Positions 23,259 to 37,933 of a DNA stretch of 64,000 bases are shown here, piece after piece; positions within the stretch are counted from its first letter, which is position 1; each line of letters begins with the position of its first letter. The DNA lies in assembly GCA_021613335.1 (NCBI GenBank), contig JAJTWR010000302.1, positions 446,001 to 510,000 on the forward strand, in the 5' to 3' direction. A program made the position numbers and the translations under genes. Source of the stretch: Whitmania pigra. Lineage: Eukaryota > Annelida > Clitellata > Hirudinida > Haemopidae. Under the pieces are notes generated by a model, which saw only the letters and a list, made by a program, of their open reading frames with translations, did no database searches and was not told the origin of the DNA.

Positions 23259-24391
23259 CAGGGGTGTGCAACAGGCGACCCGCGAGCCACTACCCGCCCC
23301 GCCAGACAAGTTGGTATGGCCCTCGAATAATGTTTAGGTTTTTATAATTATGAACTTTAATTTCAAATTTGATCGTAATCGTGTATTACGGAAGTCGGCA
23401 AATACGTTGCGCCTTTTTATTTTAAAACAAGGCGGATAAAAGATATTTTCAAGTATTTTTATGTAAAAACTAGACATCGTGCGTGTTTCAGGTAAGATAT
23501 TTAATCAAAGGTCAATATTATTTAGTAACTGTTTTAAATTAGAATGATAATACAATAACAATATGTCTGGGACATAAATTTAATTTATGGATACGGGCGA
23601 ATATACCAATGTTTGGAATTTAAAGAAAAAAATTGAACAGTTAATGGTAGATAAACAACAAGATGTTACCTATTTCAGCAATGGAGCTTGTTTAAATGAC
23701 CTTGCTTTTCTAGCTTACATCTCACGACATCATGTTGAACTAAATGTGAAGCTGCAATGTAAACAGATGTTGATGAACAGGATGTACGAACATATTTCTT
23801 CATTCAAAAATAAACTTAGAATTTTTAAGATACAGTTGATTAGAATAACACTCATCCATTTTCCTACTCTTGCTCTCAGAAAAGCAGATATAGCTGATTT
23901 GGATGGCTCCAAATATGCTGAAAAGGCAGTGCATTGAATTTACAAACAGATTTGAAGATTTCAGGAAATTTGAAAAATATTTCAAACTATATTCTCAACT
24001 ATTTGATGTTGCACCAGAGTACAGTCCTGAGAGCTGTCAAATGGAGCTAATAGACTTACAGATATTATGATATGGTCTTGATGAGAGCATATGACAGCAA
24101 AGACTTGGTAACTTTTTACAAATACTACGTGTGTTGATAGCATCCAAATTTATGATTTCACTTTTTTGCAACACATATGGTTGTGAGCAGTTTATTTCAA
24201 GGATGAAATTTACTAAAATTCTATATCTAAGTCAGCTTCGAGTTGCTAATTTATTGGTCAGAGCAGACATTGATAAACTATGCAAAAATGCAAAAATGCA
24301 AAATACCAAGTATTTTTTTTATATTTTTTCCTCACATCAATAAAGTAAGACAATATTTGCATATCATATTTTAGTTTCAAATGTATTCACA
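23259..24391 (+). mobile_element. hAT-A transposon copy 6, longest transposase remnant
   Basis: Starts CAGGGGTGTGCAACAGG after the flank CTCTGTAT. Open frame 23587-23937 covers the middle of the transposase (VTYFSNGACLNDLAFLAYI, ALRKADIADLDGSKY). After frameshifts the C-terminal hAT motif is seen at 24175-24290 (CEQFISRMKFTK, LRVANLL). The right terminus is absent; a LINE fragment follows. Confidence 0.8.
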
Positions 24392-24404
24392 AAAGAATGA
24401 TCAA

Positions 24405-25403
24405 CTAGGACGTTTTTTAGGAAGACCTTCCTTGCCTTTCTGAAGAACCCCTAATCAGCAATCTCGACAATGACGGCTTTGCCACACAGGTCCATAAATC
24501 TCCAAATGAGCTCCTCGACAGACAAGCCCCAACCAGGAAGTTTTCCATTCGAGTCGGTCACCAGCTTAATTACCAGCTCTCTCATGAAGCAATCGAGGCA
24601 AAGAAAGCTTGCCGGCGCTAGGAACGTCGCTATCTTCGTCAGCATAATGACGTCACCAAGCAACTCTGCCAAGAAACAGCCAAGATTGCCATTGCTGATG
24701 TAAACCCCCGTTCCATGCGGCGCTCTCTTCACAAACTGCTTCACAGCCGTCCTCCTCAATATTATACCGACTCAAACTTTGTCAATTCTTTTAACTAATT
24801 TGTCATCTCGAAGATTACCAAAATCCATGCCAACACCCTCGCCTCATCAACCATCTCATCTTTTCCAGCCAGGCAATTCTCAGGCACCCCTATCTCAGTC
24901 CTAAAGCCTGTGTCTTCGGAAGAGGTTCTCAAGCTTATTCACTCACTGCCCAACAAGTCATCTCATCTCGATACTCTTCCCACTCCTCTTCTCAAGAAAT
25001 TCTCTCTAATTCTATCCCCAATCCTCTCTAGACTAGCAAGCCTTTCTTTTAGCACAAGCACTTTTCCGTCCATCTTCAAGAGGGTCCAAGTCCTTCCACT
25101 TCTAAAAAAAAAGCCAAGCCTCGATCCAAGTTTGCCTACCAATTACAGACCTATCTCCATCCTTTCAACTGTGTCAAAACTGCTACAAAGACTCATTCTC
25201 TCCAGAATCCGACCTCATATCACAGCATCCTCTAACTTCTCTTCTCTCCAATCTGCCTACAGACCTGGTTTTTCTACAGAAACAGCCCTTTCACACATCT
25301 TCAACAATCTCACCGACATCCGTGGCAGGAGCAATTGCGCTGTGATGGTCGGACTCGACCTCTCGGCTGCCTTTGACATTGATCTGGACGATATGCATCT
25401 TAG
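24405..25403 (+). mobile_element. CR1/L2-like LINE reverse transcriptase fragment
   Basis: Part of ORF2 of a non-LTR retrotransposon. 24460-24900 has the linker before the polymerase, with frame breaks (KSPNELLDRQAPTRK). 24910-25380 is open through the RT fingers (VLPLLKKKPSLDPSLPTNY, RPISILSTVSK, SAYRPGFSTETAL) to the palm (VGLDLSAAFD). The YxDD region is missing because a hAT-B element interrupts the sequence at 25404 and no RT homology resumes after 25914. Confidence 0.8.
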
Positions 25404-25906
25404 CAGTGTTGCCGTAAGTACTCCAAAAATGTACTTAAGTATAAGTACAAGTACTTGGGGCCGAATGTATTTATAAGTACAAGTACAAGTACGTTGTAGC
25501 CAATGTACTTAAGTATAAGTACAAGTATAAGTATAAGTACTTTTCCTTCATTGAACAGAATTAATATTCGTTATCTTCAATACAATGTTAACACAAGAGA
25601 ACACAAGTAACAGAATTTACATTTATCAATAAAATCGTTTATTTTTCTTTAAAAGAAGCAATTTCTCAAAATATTGGTCACAGAGTCTGTTACGCTGAGG
25701 AGTCAGTATAAGACCAGCTTGACTGAATAGCCTTTCAACAGGTGCAGATGATGGAAATGTACTTATTAATAATTATTAAAAATGTATTTAAATACTAAGT
25801 ACTAAGTACACAATTTTGAAAGGACTTAAGTATAAATACTCAAGTACAACAAATGTAATTAAGTACGTACTTAAGTACATGAGTACGTAAGTACTCGGCA
25901 TCACTG
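25404..25906 (-). mobile_element. hAT-B short element with perfect target duplication
   Basis: A 503-bp element with termini CAGTGTTGCCG and CGGCATCACTG, flanked by identical 8-bp copies of CATCTTAG at 25396-25403 and 25907-25914. Both ends carry dense AAGTACTT and AAGTATAAGTAC subterminal repeats. The middle, on the minus strand, still encodes the C-terminal hAT dimerisation motif (SSAPVERLFSQAGLILTP and NRLCDQYFEKLL). It is therefore an internally deleted derivative of an autonomous element and a recent insertion compared with hAT-A. Confidence 0.92.
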
Positions 25907-25914
25907 CATCTTAG

Positions 25915-27226
25915 TAAATTATTACTCAATTAAAATTATTAATCAGATTTAATGAGCGTAAAAGAGTGTTGTCACTTGTAATATTTCATAAATTGTTTTA
26001 AATATTTCTCATTAAATTTGAAAAAAAAAATTTTAATACTAAACCATTCATTACTATGAGTCCATCTCTCGAATGGAAACGCAACAATGAGAATCAGGAA
26101 ATTAAAATTAAACATTTTGAGTTGTCAATAAAAATCTAATCATCTCTTCGCGGCATTTTATTTACAGAAATTTTTACTTTATCACTGATTCTTGTTTTTT
26201 TCATATTATTTTTATAGATTAACACTTGAAATTGCAAATATTGACGACCACAAATAATGCTTGGAACATTTCCGATGAAACTTTGACATTTGATGGATTG
26301 GGAATAGCAGGTGATTCACCATTTTACGTGTTGAGGTTCATTAAACTGGTTGATGAGTTCGTTGACATCAATCTGAACTAAAAACAAAAACTTCCCTTTC
26401 ATCAGCAAAATTTTTTCATGTTGAACTGTTATGATTACAATGTCATCTCCGTATCGGTCATCTCCACATTTGGCGCCAAAACAGAGTTTACGAAGTTTCC
26501 CCGCCTGGCCCCTCCAAACATTTTACATGATATAAAATACAGGTAATGCTAAAGTTAAGCGTGAATAGTTAGCTTTATTTTCCAGATAATTCAGGTGTGA
26601 TTCATTCCAAATAACAATGTATTACACAGAGTAGATCGATCGAGCAATGTCATCAGGATTAGGAATTCTAAACTGAACATTCTGCTAATGGCTAATCCTA
26701 ACTTATTCAAAATCTTTAAACTTAGCAGACTCACAGACAAGGAACATTTTAATTGAACTCCAAAGAGTTTCCAAATTGTTCACCTTTTTCCAAGGCAGAC
26801 CTAACAATGTGTATACCAAAGTGTCCATGTAATAATAACATATAAACATTCTTACTATTGTTTACTGTTCTTTTTTTATGAAATTATATTTTTTCTTTTA
26901 TGTTTTGTTCACTATTTTAGGTTCAATGTTTTATAATGTTTTAGGAGACTTTTAGACTAGCGACCATTGAATTATATTTTTATGAACCCAGACTGACCTT
27001 TAATAACATTGTACGTGTTTGGATCAAGTAAGAATGCTGTAAATTGGGGAAAGAAAGCGCATTAATTAGACGGATTAGCACTAGATTTTCTAAAAAATCA
27101 TTTAAATTCTTACAAATTCTTTCAGTCGATTTTCAGACAGATCTCAATTTATTTTATGATATGTTTTTGTTTAAAATTGTCTACCATCATTTTACATCCA
27201 CGCTCAGAGCGAATGAACGAATTCAT
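25915..27226. other. Intergenic, AT-rich, one unexplained coding-like block
   Basis: No gene assigned. On the plus strand, 26262-26381 is open and reads WNISDETLTFDGLG, then SPFYVLRFIKLVDEF, before a stop. It looks protein-coding in composition but has no clean upstream acceptor in frame. The rest is AT-rich with no recognisable element. Confidence 0.4.
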
Positions 27227-27845
27227 TCAAACGCCCTTTTCGCAGATGAAACACAACTCGTTGTCGCAGCTTCTGTCGTTCCATTTCATATTTTCATCAG
27301 GTACCAATTCGATGCAATCTTCAGTGCCATTCAAGTCATTTGGCTCGCCACTGCGCCAGTTGGTGTACAAAACTTTCCACTGGCTTTCTGGACCCGTTAT
27401 CCAGGCGAAGGAATTCTTACATTTCCTTGCTGCCGAATGGTATGAAATGCAGGAACCTTAAACAAAATCGTAACAATTTTTAGCAGACAGTAAACTTGCT
27501 TGATATTCAGTCTTGTTATTGTTTTCAATACCTGTGAAGGATTGAGTTACCTCCATCAGGGCCTTTGAGTCATCTTCGTTTCTTACCACAGCAAGATGGG
27601 AACCCAGGTGGTGGCAGAGGTCATATGCATTTATCCAGTTCGATAATTTGTTGTAAACTTTGTAACATTTATTCCATTTCGAGAGATATGTGAAGCCGTC
27701 TGGACAAATCGCACATTCTAAAAATCGTAGTTTATAATTACGAATTAATTAATACAGTTTACTCAAAATACTCTTATAACTTACGCTGGCCTAGTAAGTC
27801 AATTGGAAACAGAATAAGCAGAAATAGTGAGGCAATGTTGAACAT
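27227..27845 (-). CDS. L7: secreted C-type lectin, 158 aa
   Basis: Coding exons are 27785-27845, 27532-27717 and 27227-27456 (minus strand, phase 1 introns, donors GTAAGT and GTATTG). The signal peptide is MFNIASLFLLILFPIDLLGQ. The CTLD has CAICPDGFTYL, NKCYKVYNK, LCHHLGSHLAVV, SCISYHSAARKC, EPN, WND and CFICEKGV. It shares the gene layout of the array but has diverged substantially from L1-L6 and lacks the hAT unit. A TATAAAT box (minus strand, about 27896-27902) lies roughly 50 bp before the ATG. It is a complete, plausible mannose-type lectin. Confidence 0.88.
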
Positions 27846-28694
27846 TTTGAGAGCTAAATTCATAATTTTTCACTATCCGATCGTGATTACAACGAATTTA
27901 TACTCAGTGTTTTGTTGACTCTCAAACTTTGTGATTTATGAGTTTCCAAAAAAAAAGATAAAAAAATTAACGTTTTTTTATCGTTAAGCGTTTGTTGTCC
28001 ATATTTGGCTATCCTCAAATTTCTCAAGAAAATAATGATGCTATTTTAGAGTTGGTTGCAAATCTTTTTTAAGTTTATTATTATTATTATTATTTATATT
28101 TATATTTTTATGTATTATTATGTCACTGGTACTGTGCGAACTGTGGATAAAAATCTTTGGACAATTGGTCCACCAATTCGAAGTAAAATAAAAAGAATTT
28201 AATGATCTTTTAATTGTTTATTAATGTAATGTTTTAATTTATTTAATTAGCGATAATATATATTTTAATATATATATATATATTTAAATAATATTTGTTA
28301 TTTATGCGATGGCATAAAATAAATCTGCTTATCAGATAATTTATTAGATAATGTATTAGATAATAAAAAAAATCACAGTGGCTTAGTGCAATTCAACTTC
28401 CAGCGATGACAGTTTAACTTATGAGTGCACTTGATAACATCTTGTTCGGTCAGTGATAAGAACATTTGACAAAAATTGACAATTTAAACATTATAAATTC
28501 ATTTTCATATTTTGAATATTTTTGAAACTTTTTTTAGTTATCACTACCAGGGCTGCCGAGAGGGATAGAGTCAAGTACCTAAGGACACGAAAATTTTTTC
28601 GGCCCATCCGCGTTTTAAAACCTTTTTTGTTTGGCTTTTACATTACCAAATTGACAGTGTTCGGTGTTGTTGTCAGTAATTACTGCTCTTCAAG
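27846..28694. other. Bidirectional intergenic region between L7 and L8
   Basis: Separates the divergently transcribed L7 and L8. It holds a short (ATT)n run at about 28075-28096 and an AT-rich dinucleotide patch near 28257-28290. No gene is seen. Confidence 0.5.
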
Positions 28695-29554
28695 ATGTTC
28701 TTCTTGTGCTTCGTCGTCCTGGCACTCCTTCCTTATCAGGGATTTGGACAACGTTAGTTATATTTTTATGTAGTATTTATTTATATAGCATTACAGTTAA
28801 ATTATTACATTATGATATTATTATTATTATCGGTTATAACAACATCATTTCAGTTTGATTGTGGTTGGAGGTTTTCAAATATGATATCTTTCGAACTTTT
28901 TCCATTCAATGTAATTTTATTTTTAATTTCAGAGTGTGGGTTATGTCCAGAAGGCTTCACCTACTTCAAGCAGCAGAACAAGTGCTACAAGGCTTTCTCG
29001 ACGAAGCTAAATTGGGACGATGCTCTGAGCATCTGCGGCCAGTTGAGTTCCCATCTTGTGACCATCACAAGTGCTGCCAGCAAGAACCCACTGAACGAAG
29101 TGGTCGACCCGATAAAGGGTATTGTTGTAAATTTATTTATTTACTATTTATTACTATTTATTGTGTATTTACTGGTTCTAAAAAAAGATTGAAAATGGAA
29201 AATTATTTCGTTCAGATTATTTTTTACTCGTACGTATTATTTGTTAATTTAATTTAATTTCATTGCATTTAATTTGTTGTTTAAGCGTCCTGCATGAACC
29301 CGGACTGGAAACAGCCATCGTTTTGGACTGCCGGGAGAAGAAAGTGCTCCAATGGTCCGTTCACCTGGGTCCCCAACCGTGGTATCAAGATGGAGATGCT
29401 GTACACAAATTGGCTCCCAGGAGAACCCAATAACGCTAAAGGAAATGAAGATTGCAGTCACTTCTTGGCTGGCGATAGCGATAGCAATAATCTGCTCTGG
29501 AACGATACTCCCTGTGGAAAGCTTAATTGCTTTGTCTGTGAAGTCGACTTATGA
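28695..29554 (+). CDS. L8: secreted C-type lectin, 170 aa, plus strand
   Basis: Coding exons are 28695-28752, 28933-29118 and 29286-29554, with donors GTTAGT and GTATTG, acceptors TTTCAG and TTTAAG, and phase 1 introns. The signal peptide is MFFLCFVVLALLPYQGFGQ. The CTLD has CGLCPEGFTYFKQQNKC, FWTAGRRKC, EPN, WND and CFVCEVDL, with two extra residues (DSDSNN) before LLWND. It is the only intact lectin on the plus strand. The broken copy at 1890 shares its first exon and 3' flank, so the two ends of the array are related by an inverted duplication. AATAAA lies about 135 bp after the stop. Confidence 0.92.
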
Positions 29555-29559
29555 AGGCA

Positions 29560-30189
29560 AGGCAAAAACTCAAGGATTCAAGGACTATTCCTTGGAAATT
29601 TCACTGGTTTCAAATTCCAGATTAACTTTTAACTATACTCATTTTATCTGAAATTCTAATTGACGACAATTAATTCGATGAATTTTTTGGAAATAAAATT
29701 GATTGCATCCTTTAAACAGTTTTTGTTTGTTGTTAAAATGATCGGAGTTTGTAATCAACTCATATTAATATTTAAATTTCTTAAGCATGGCTTCACCTGG
29801 AATTAATATTAAATTAACTTTATCGAAAAAGTTTCTTGATAAACTTCTTGATATTAAATAAGCGTATATTTCATGTCAAATGGTATTATTCTTTATGACG
29901 AAAAATATAGAAATATTTGAAGCAACAGAAATTAAATCTTTTAAAGTTTGCAACAAATTTTCACTTTTTATTAGTATAAATTAGTATAAAGTTATTAGTA
30001 TTTTAGTTTTGGCCATTGTGTTTAGTTTGTTGCTGTTTTTGTTTAGAAAGACAAGAACCAAAGATACAAAGAAAGGGTAAATAAAATAAGGGTAAATATG
30101 TTAATTATTAATTTCTGTTATGATATTGCCTGTCGTGATGTAGCTTGCTTACAATGTCCCGTTGGCTTGAGCTTTCAATATAGTTACAG
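29560..30189. other. 3' flank of L8, no gene seen
   Basis: Continues with the lectin 3' flank shared with 2460-2880 up to about 29960, then unassigned AT-rich sequence. Confidence 0.5.
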
Positions 30190-30511
<322 letters not shown>

Positions 30512-30705
30512 TATAATAATCAATGAACTCGTAAATAAATTATGATATTGATTTCCATTTCCCATTTTATTAGATTGAGTTGTGTAAAAAATTTGTTCAA
30601 ACAAGTTTTTAACGAAAAAAAACAAAGGGCGGGAAGACTGAATGCATCGATTACTTGTTCGCTTCTTTCATCAATGTTCATTCTAACAATTGTAGAACAT
30701 CTGAT

Positions 30706-31903
30706 CTAACTTTCATAAATATTTTCATTAAATAGTACAGCTTTAGGATACTCGCAAACAAAACAGAGGGCATTCTTGCACGTCAAATCATTCCATTCCA
30801 TGTCACCCTGAGCTTGCACCTGGATGCACTCTTCTTTACCCCCGAAGTTATTTGGCTCGCTTGGAGCCCAGTTTGTGTAAGGCAGTCTCCACTGGGTACC
30901 CGAGCTGGTCATCCAAACAAACTCTTTGTCTGAACAAGGTCTTCTTGCCGCGGAATAAAACGAATGACAAGAACCTGTAAAAATAGATTTTATTTATTAA
31001 AATACATTTTGCAAGAAACAATTTAGGAGTCATTAGTCGTGGATGTTTGTTTGGCTCCGTTGAGTTCAGTTAAGTTGAGGAATTTTAAGCTTATTGTGAA
31101 TTTTAAGTGGTGATCGAATTGGAGAAAGTAAAAATTAGAATGTATTTTGAATAATTTTGCACTTGTATCAGCCATCAAACATTCAAAGCTAAAATGTTAA
31201 AAAACAATTTTTTTAAATATTGAATAAAAAAATGTCTTTTTTATCGTAATAAATATTGATACTATCAACAGCTTTCCTATTCCATTAGAGCATACTTTAT
31301 AATCCATAAATTACTCATGAATTATTATTATTTATAGAGATTCATTTATTATTTTACCTAATCAGATTTAGGATATATCGAAGACCAAAACTGAAAGGGG
31401 TACTAGCCAGCTTATATTTAATGAATTTAATTAATTAATGAATTAATTAATATTGAATTAATATCTACGCCTAGGTCTATCAGCTTTATGTATGCCCTCT
31501 AACCAATTAATTTCCTAATGTGAAATAATCTTGTTAAATTTGCGATACCTTGGACAACTTCGAACAATTCCCTTAAAGCACCCGAGTCGACCTCGTTTCG
31601 TATCACGGCGAGTTGTGCTCCCTGTTTTTTACAAACACTGTTTGCTTTGTACCAATGGCTCAGCTTCTCGAATACTTTGTAGCATTTGTCCCACTTTTCC
31701 AGGTAAATAAAACCGTCTGGACATCCTCCGTTACCTAAAAAATGATAAATAACTTTATAAATAATAATAATAATAATAAAAAATAAACTCTTAGCAACGT
31801 AATAGTGTATTTTCTATTTTAAATTGGTCTAACATCAACTACCTTCAGTCAGTACTTTGGCGGGAAGTAGAGCAATGAAAAACAGGATGGCAAAGTTGAA
31901 CAT
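30706..31903 (-). CDS. L9: secreted C-type lectin, 171 aa
   Basis: Coding exons are 31843-31903, 31549-31734 and 30706-30974 (minus strand, phase 1 introns, donors GTAGTT and GTATCG). The signal peptide is MFNFAILFFIALLPAKVLTE. The CTLD has GGCPDGFIYLEKWDKCYKVF, then SCHSFYSAARRPC, EPN, WND and CFVCEYPKAV, with a C-terminal tail of 16 residues after the last cysteine that the other lectins lack. It is closest to L7. A TATAAATA box (minus strand, about 31958-31965) lies about 55 bp before the ATG. Confidence 0.88.
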
Positions 31904-32582
31904 TTTTTCGAGAAAATAATGTTTAAATGAACTTTCTAGTTCTTAATCACGTAGTGTTATTTATAGAATATTTTTGGACCTCTGCCTGACATGCATTTAG
32001 AGGTGTTTTGAAAAAATTAAGTATTTTTCTATAAATAACTACTGAAGGTTTTAAAATATAAACATTTTATTTTTAAAATTTATGAGCTCGATGATTTAAT
32101 ATCTGAGCGTGACAATCTAACATTTTTATTCGTACAAAATGAACGAATTGCGGTGTTTCGCATGCAATCAAGAAAATTTTAAAAGTTAAAAATCTTTAAA
32201 GTTAAATCATATTTTTATCTGAAATCTAACAATTTATTGCTTTTTAGCATTAACCTCTTTTTATTTGAGTTTTAACATTTTTCATACTGATCAAACTAGC
32301 CTACTGTCTGGGGCACACAGTAATGCAATTTGATTATGCTAACAATTTGTTTTCTAGCTTATTCTCCATTTAATAAGTATAACATTTTTATGACTTTTTC
32401 ATCAAAAAAGGACACACAGATTATGCTTTCGTCCAATTTATTGACTTTTATTTGTATACCTAATATTTTTAATATAATTAAATTGTTTTTTTTAAACGGT
32501 AATATTACCACTGTTAATCTAAAATTAAACCTTGTTATATTAGAAGTAAACTTCAATATTATCAAATTAATTAATAGTTCCA
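31904..32582. other. Intergenic, AT-rich
   Basis: Upstream region of L9. Apart from its TATA-like box nothing is recognised; exons 1 and 2 for the adjoining lectin pseudogene are not present. Confidence 0.5.
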
Positions 32583-32811
32583 AACTCTACTGGACGGCCG
32601 GGAAAAGAGACTGCTCATACAGAAACTTCGCATGGGTCCCCATCCACTGTGTAAAATGATTGCCGCCGTAAACCAACTGGCGCCAAGGAGAACCAAATGG
32701 GGATGGGATCGAACATTGTCTCCATATCCAACCTGAGAATGATTTAGACTTCCCTGGAACGATGTGCAGTGCCATATTGAATTCTGCTTTATTTGTGAGA
32801 TCGACCTCTAA
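32583..32811 (+). pseudogene. Lectin exon 3 pseudogene
   Basis: Homologous to CTLD second halves: YWTAGKRDC, FAWVPIHCV, then a stop, NWRQGEPNG in another frame, and CFICEIDL after a further frameshift. Its last 30 bp and 3' flank (AAGAGAAAATGTGAGGTC) are duplicated at 33790-33950, where the exon itself is lost. Confidence 0.8.
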
Positions 32812-33007
32812 AGAGAAAATGTGAGGTCTAATATCACAATTTAACCCAATTCTCGGGTAGAATCAAATGTAAACATTTCAAAATTCCAACGACCGTTACT
32901 AACAACTTTTGGAAATAAATGTAGAATAAATATATTATTTACTTGCAAAATTCGAGTCATTTTACGAATTCTATTACGAAGTCATAAAGATAGAAATAAA
33001 AATTGCT

Positions 33008-33108
33008 TTAGCAGCCTGCTTCTTCTCAAGTAGTTCATCTTTCCTCCTCATCAGCTCCAAGTACCTTTTCTGTAACTCGTTGTGCCTCTCCATCTGACGA
33101 TGGATCAT
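33008..33108 (-). pseudogene. Remnant of a third CDC5L copy: last exon only
   Basis: Minus-strand sequence matching the final coding exon of both CDC5L genes (QRRLMERHNELQKRYLELMR-type region, LLEKKQAA), without an in-frame stop at the usual place. It runs directly into a copy of the DNA that lies upstream of the CDC5L-1 start codon. The rest of that gene copy has therefore been deleted between its last exon and its promoter. Confidence 0.8.
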
Positions 33109-33775
33109 CAAGTCAGATCAAGTCAGATATTAGCGTTCGTCGATTTGTAAACAAATATTAGATTGGGCGATTTTATGTGATCCAATTCAGTCTTACCATG
33201 TTTTTATTCCAAAGGATATGAAATTTAGTTATTTAATAAATTTTTAATTAGAGCAAACTATTAAAGAAGATTTATTATAATTTTACTTTAATTCGAAAAA
33301 TGAGTAATAAAACCCATTTATCGGAATCACGTAACGTAACAACAAATACCGCTCCGCTTAAGAACTCCATAGCGGAATCATAGTCTTACGAGCGTACATT
33401 CCATAATTAATAACACATCATTTAATCATCATCGCAATAAGACATTCAACATCAAAAAGCTTCATAGTCATAAAATTATACTCAAAAATAATTTGTTCGA
33501 CATCACCTTCAGCCTACTATACGTTTTTGTTGGCACCAGGACTTTCTTGACAATTTTTTTTTTATATGGTAAGATGGAAATTACCACACATTGGATAAGT
33601 CATTCAATATGTTTTATCGCGTTAATCTTAGATTACAACTCTCAAAAAAAATCGATTTCTGAAAATACAAATTTATTGAATCAGATTTTTGAAAAATTAA
33701 CAAAATTAAAATAAACATTAACCGACAAATTACCAAACGATTTAACGACAATAAAATTCAATTATTAATAAGAAA
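33109..33775. repeat. Duplicated CDC5L-1 upstream region, copy A
   Basis: About 665 bp matching 37126-37830 (for example GTCGATTTGTAAACAAATATTAG, and ACGTAACGTAACAACAAATACCG). It is a segmental duplication and no gene is seen in it. 33780-33950 continues with a duplicated lectin-pseudogene 3' flank. Confidence 0.85.
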
Positions 33776-34271
33776 CATGGAACGACGAGCCCTGCCATTT
33801 TGAATTCTGTGGGATGGATCTCTAAAGAGAAAATGTGAGGTCAAATCTCACAAGTTAACCCAATATCAGGTAGAATCTTATATAAAAATTTCAAAATTAA
33901 AACGACGATCATTAACAACATTTGGAAATAAATTTTGAATAAAAATTTTTTTAGGGTCTTTATAAGAATAACAAGTTGAACAGAAAACTTTATTGGCTGT
34001 CAAATATTCAGAAACAGAAACCAGAACGGAAATAGCGCTAATGGCTGCCAAGTACGTATTCGCATGTAATATCACACAACTCGCAAACCCCATTGGTACC
34101 AAACTCTCCCGCTCCCGAGGCCTGTTCGTTTTATACTCCAAGATGGCGTCACAACAATATTATATATTGCAAAAATAGAGTCGTTTTACAAATTTTATTA
34201 CGAAGTCATAAAGATAGAAATAAAAATTGCCTTAAGTCAAGCATAAAAAATTCCTAAAGTTGTAGTAATAT

Positions 34272-37100
<2,829 letters not shown>

Positions 37101-37125
37101 TTAACCGACAAAATATTATTTCAAA

Positions 37126-37830
37126 GTCAGATCAAGTCAGATATTATCGTTCGTCGATTTGTAAACAAATATTAGATTAGGCGATTTTATGTGATCCATC
37201 AGTCTTACCATGTTTTTATTGCAAAAGATATGAAATATAGTTATTTAATAAATTTTTAATTAGAGCAAATTATTAAAGAAGATTTATTATAATTTTACTT
37301 TAATTCGAAAAATGAGTAATAAAACCCATTTATCGGAATTACGTAACGTAACAACAAATACCGCTCCGCTTAAGAACTCCATAGCGGAATCGTGGTCTTA
37401 CGAGAGTACATTCCATAATTAATAACACATCATTTAATCATCATCGCAATAAGACATTCAAGATCAAAAAACTTCAAAGTCATACAATTCTACTCAAAAA
37501 TAATTTGTTCAACATCGCCTTCAGCCTACCATACCTTTTTGTTGGTACTTTCTTGACAATTTTTTGTTAGATGGTAAGATGGAAATTACCACAAATTGGA
37601 AAAGTCATTCAATATGTTTTATCGCGTTTTGTTTCCATTTGCTAAATGTGTTCTACTATCTTGGATAGTATGTAATGCTTTGGAAACACGTTACTCTAAG
37701 ATTTCAACTCTAAAAAAAAAAGCGATGTCTCAAAATACAAATTTATTGAATTACATTTTTAAAAAATTAACAAAATCAAAATAAACATTAACCGACAAAT
37801 TATCCAACGATTTAACGACAATAAAATTAT
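37126..37830. repeat. Duplicated CDC5L-1 upstream region, copy B
   Basis: Upstream flank of CDC5L-1, matching 33109-33775. It contains no exon. The pair defines a tandem duplication unit of roughly 4 kb containing CDC5L. Confidence 0.85.
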
Positions 37831-37933
37831 TTGAACAAACATGGAGTTGCATGCACATTATGGAGTTCATAAACATGTTTTTTTTTGACTTCATCAGCTT
37901 TTTGAAATTACAATTTTACTTCACTTTCTCCAC

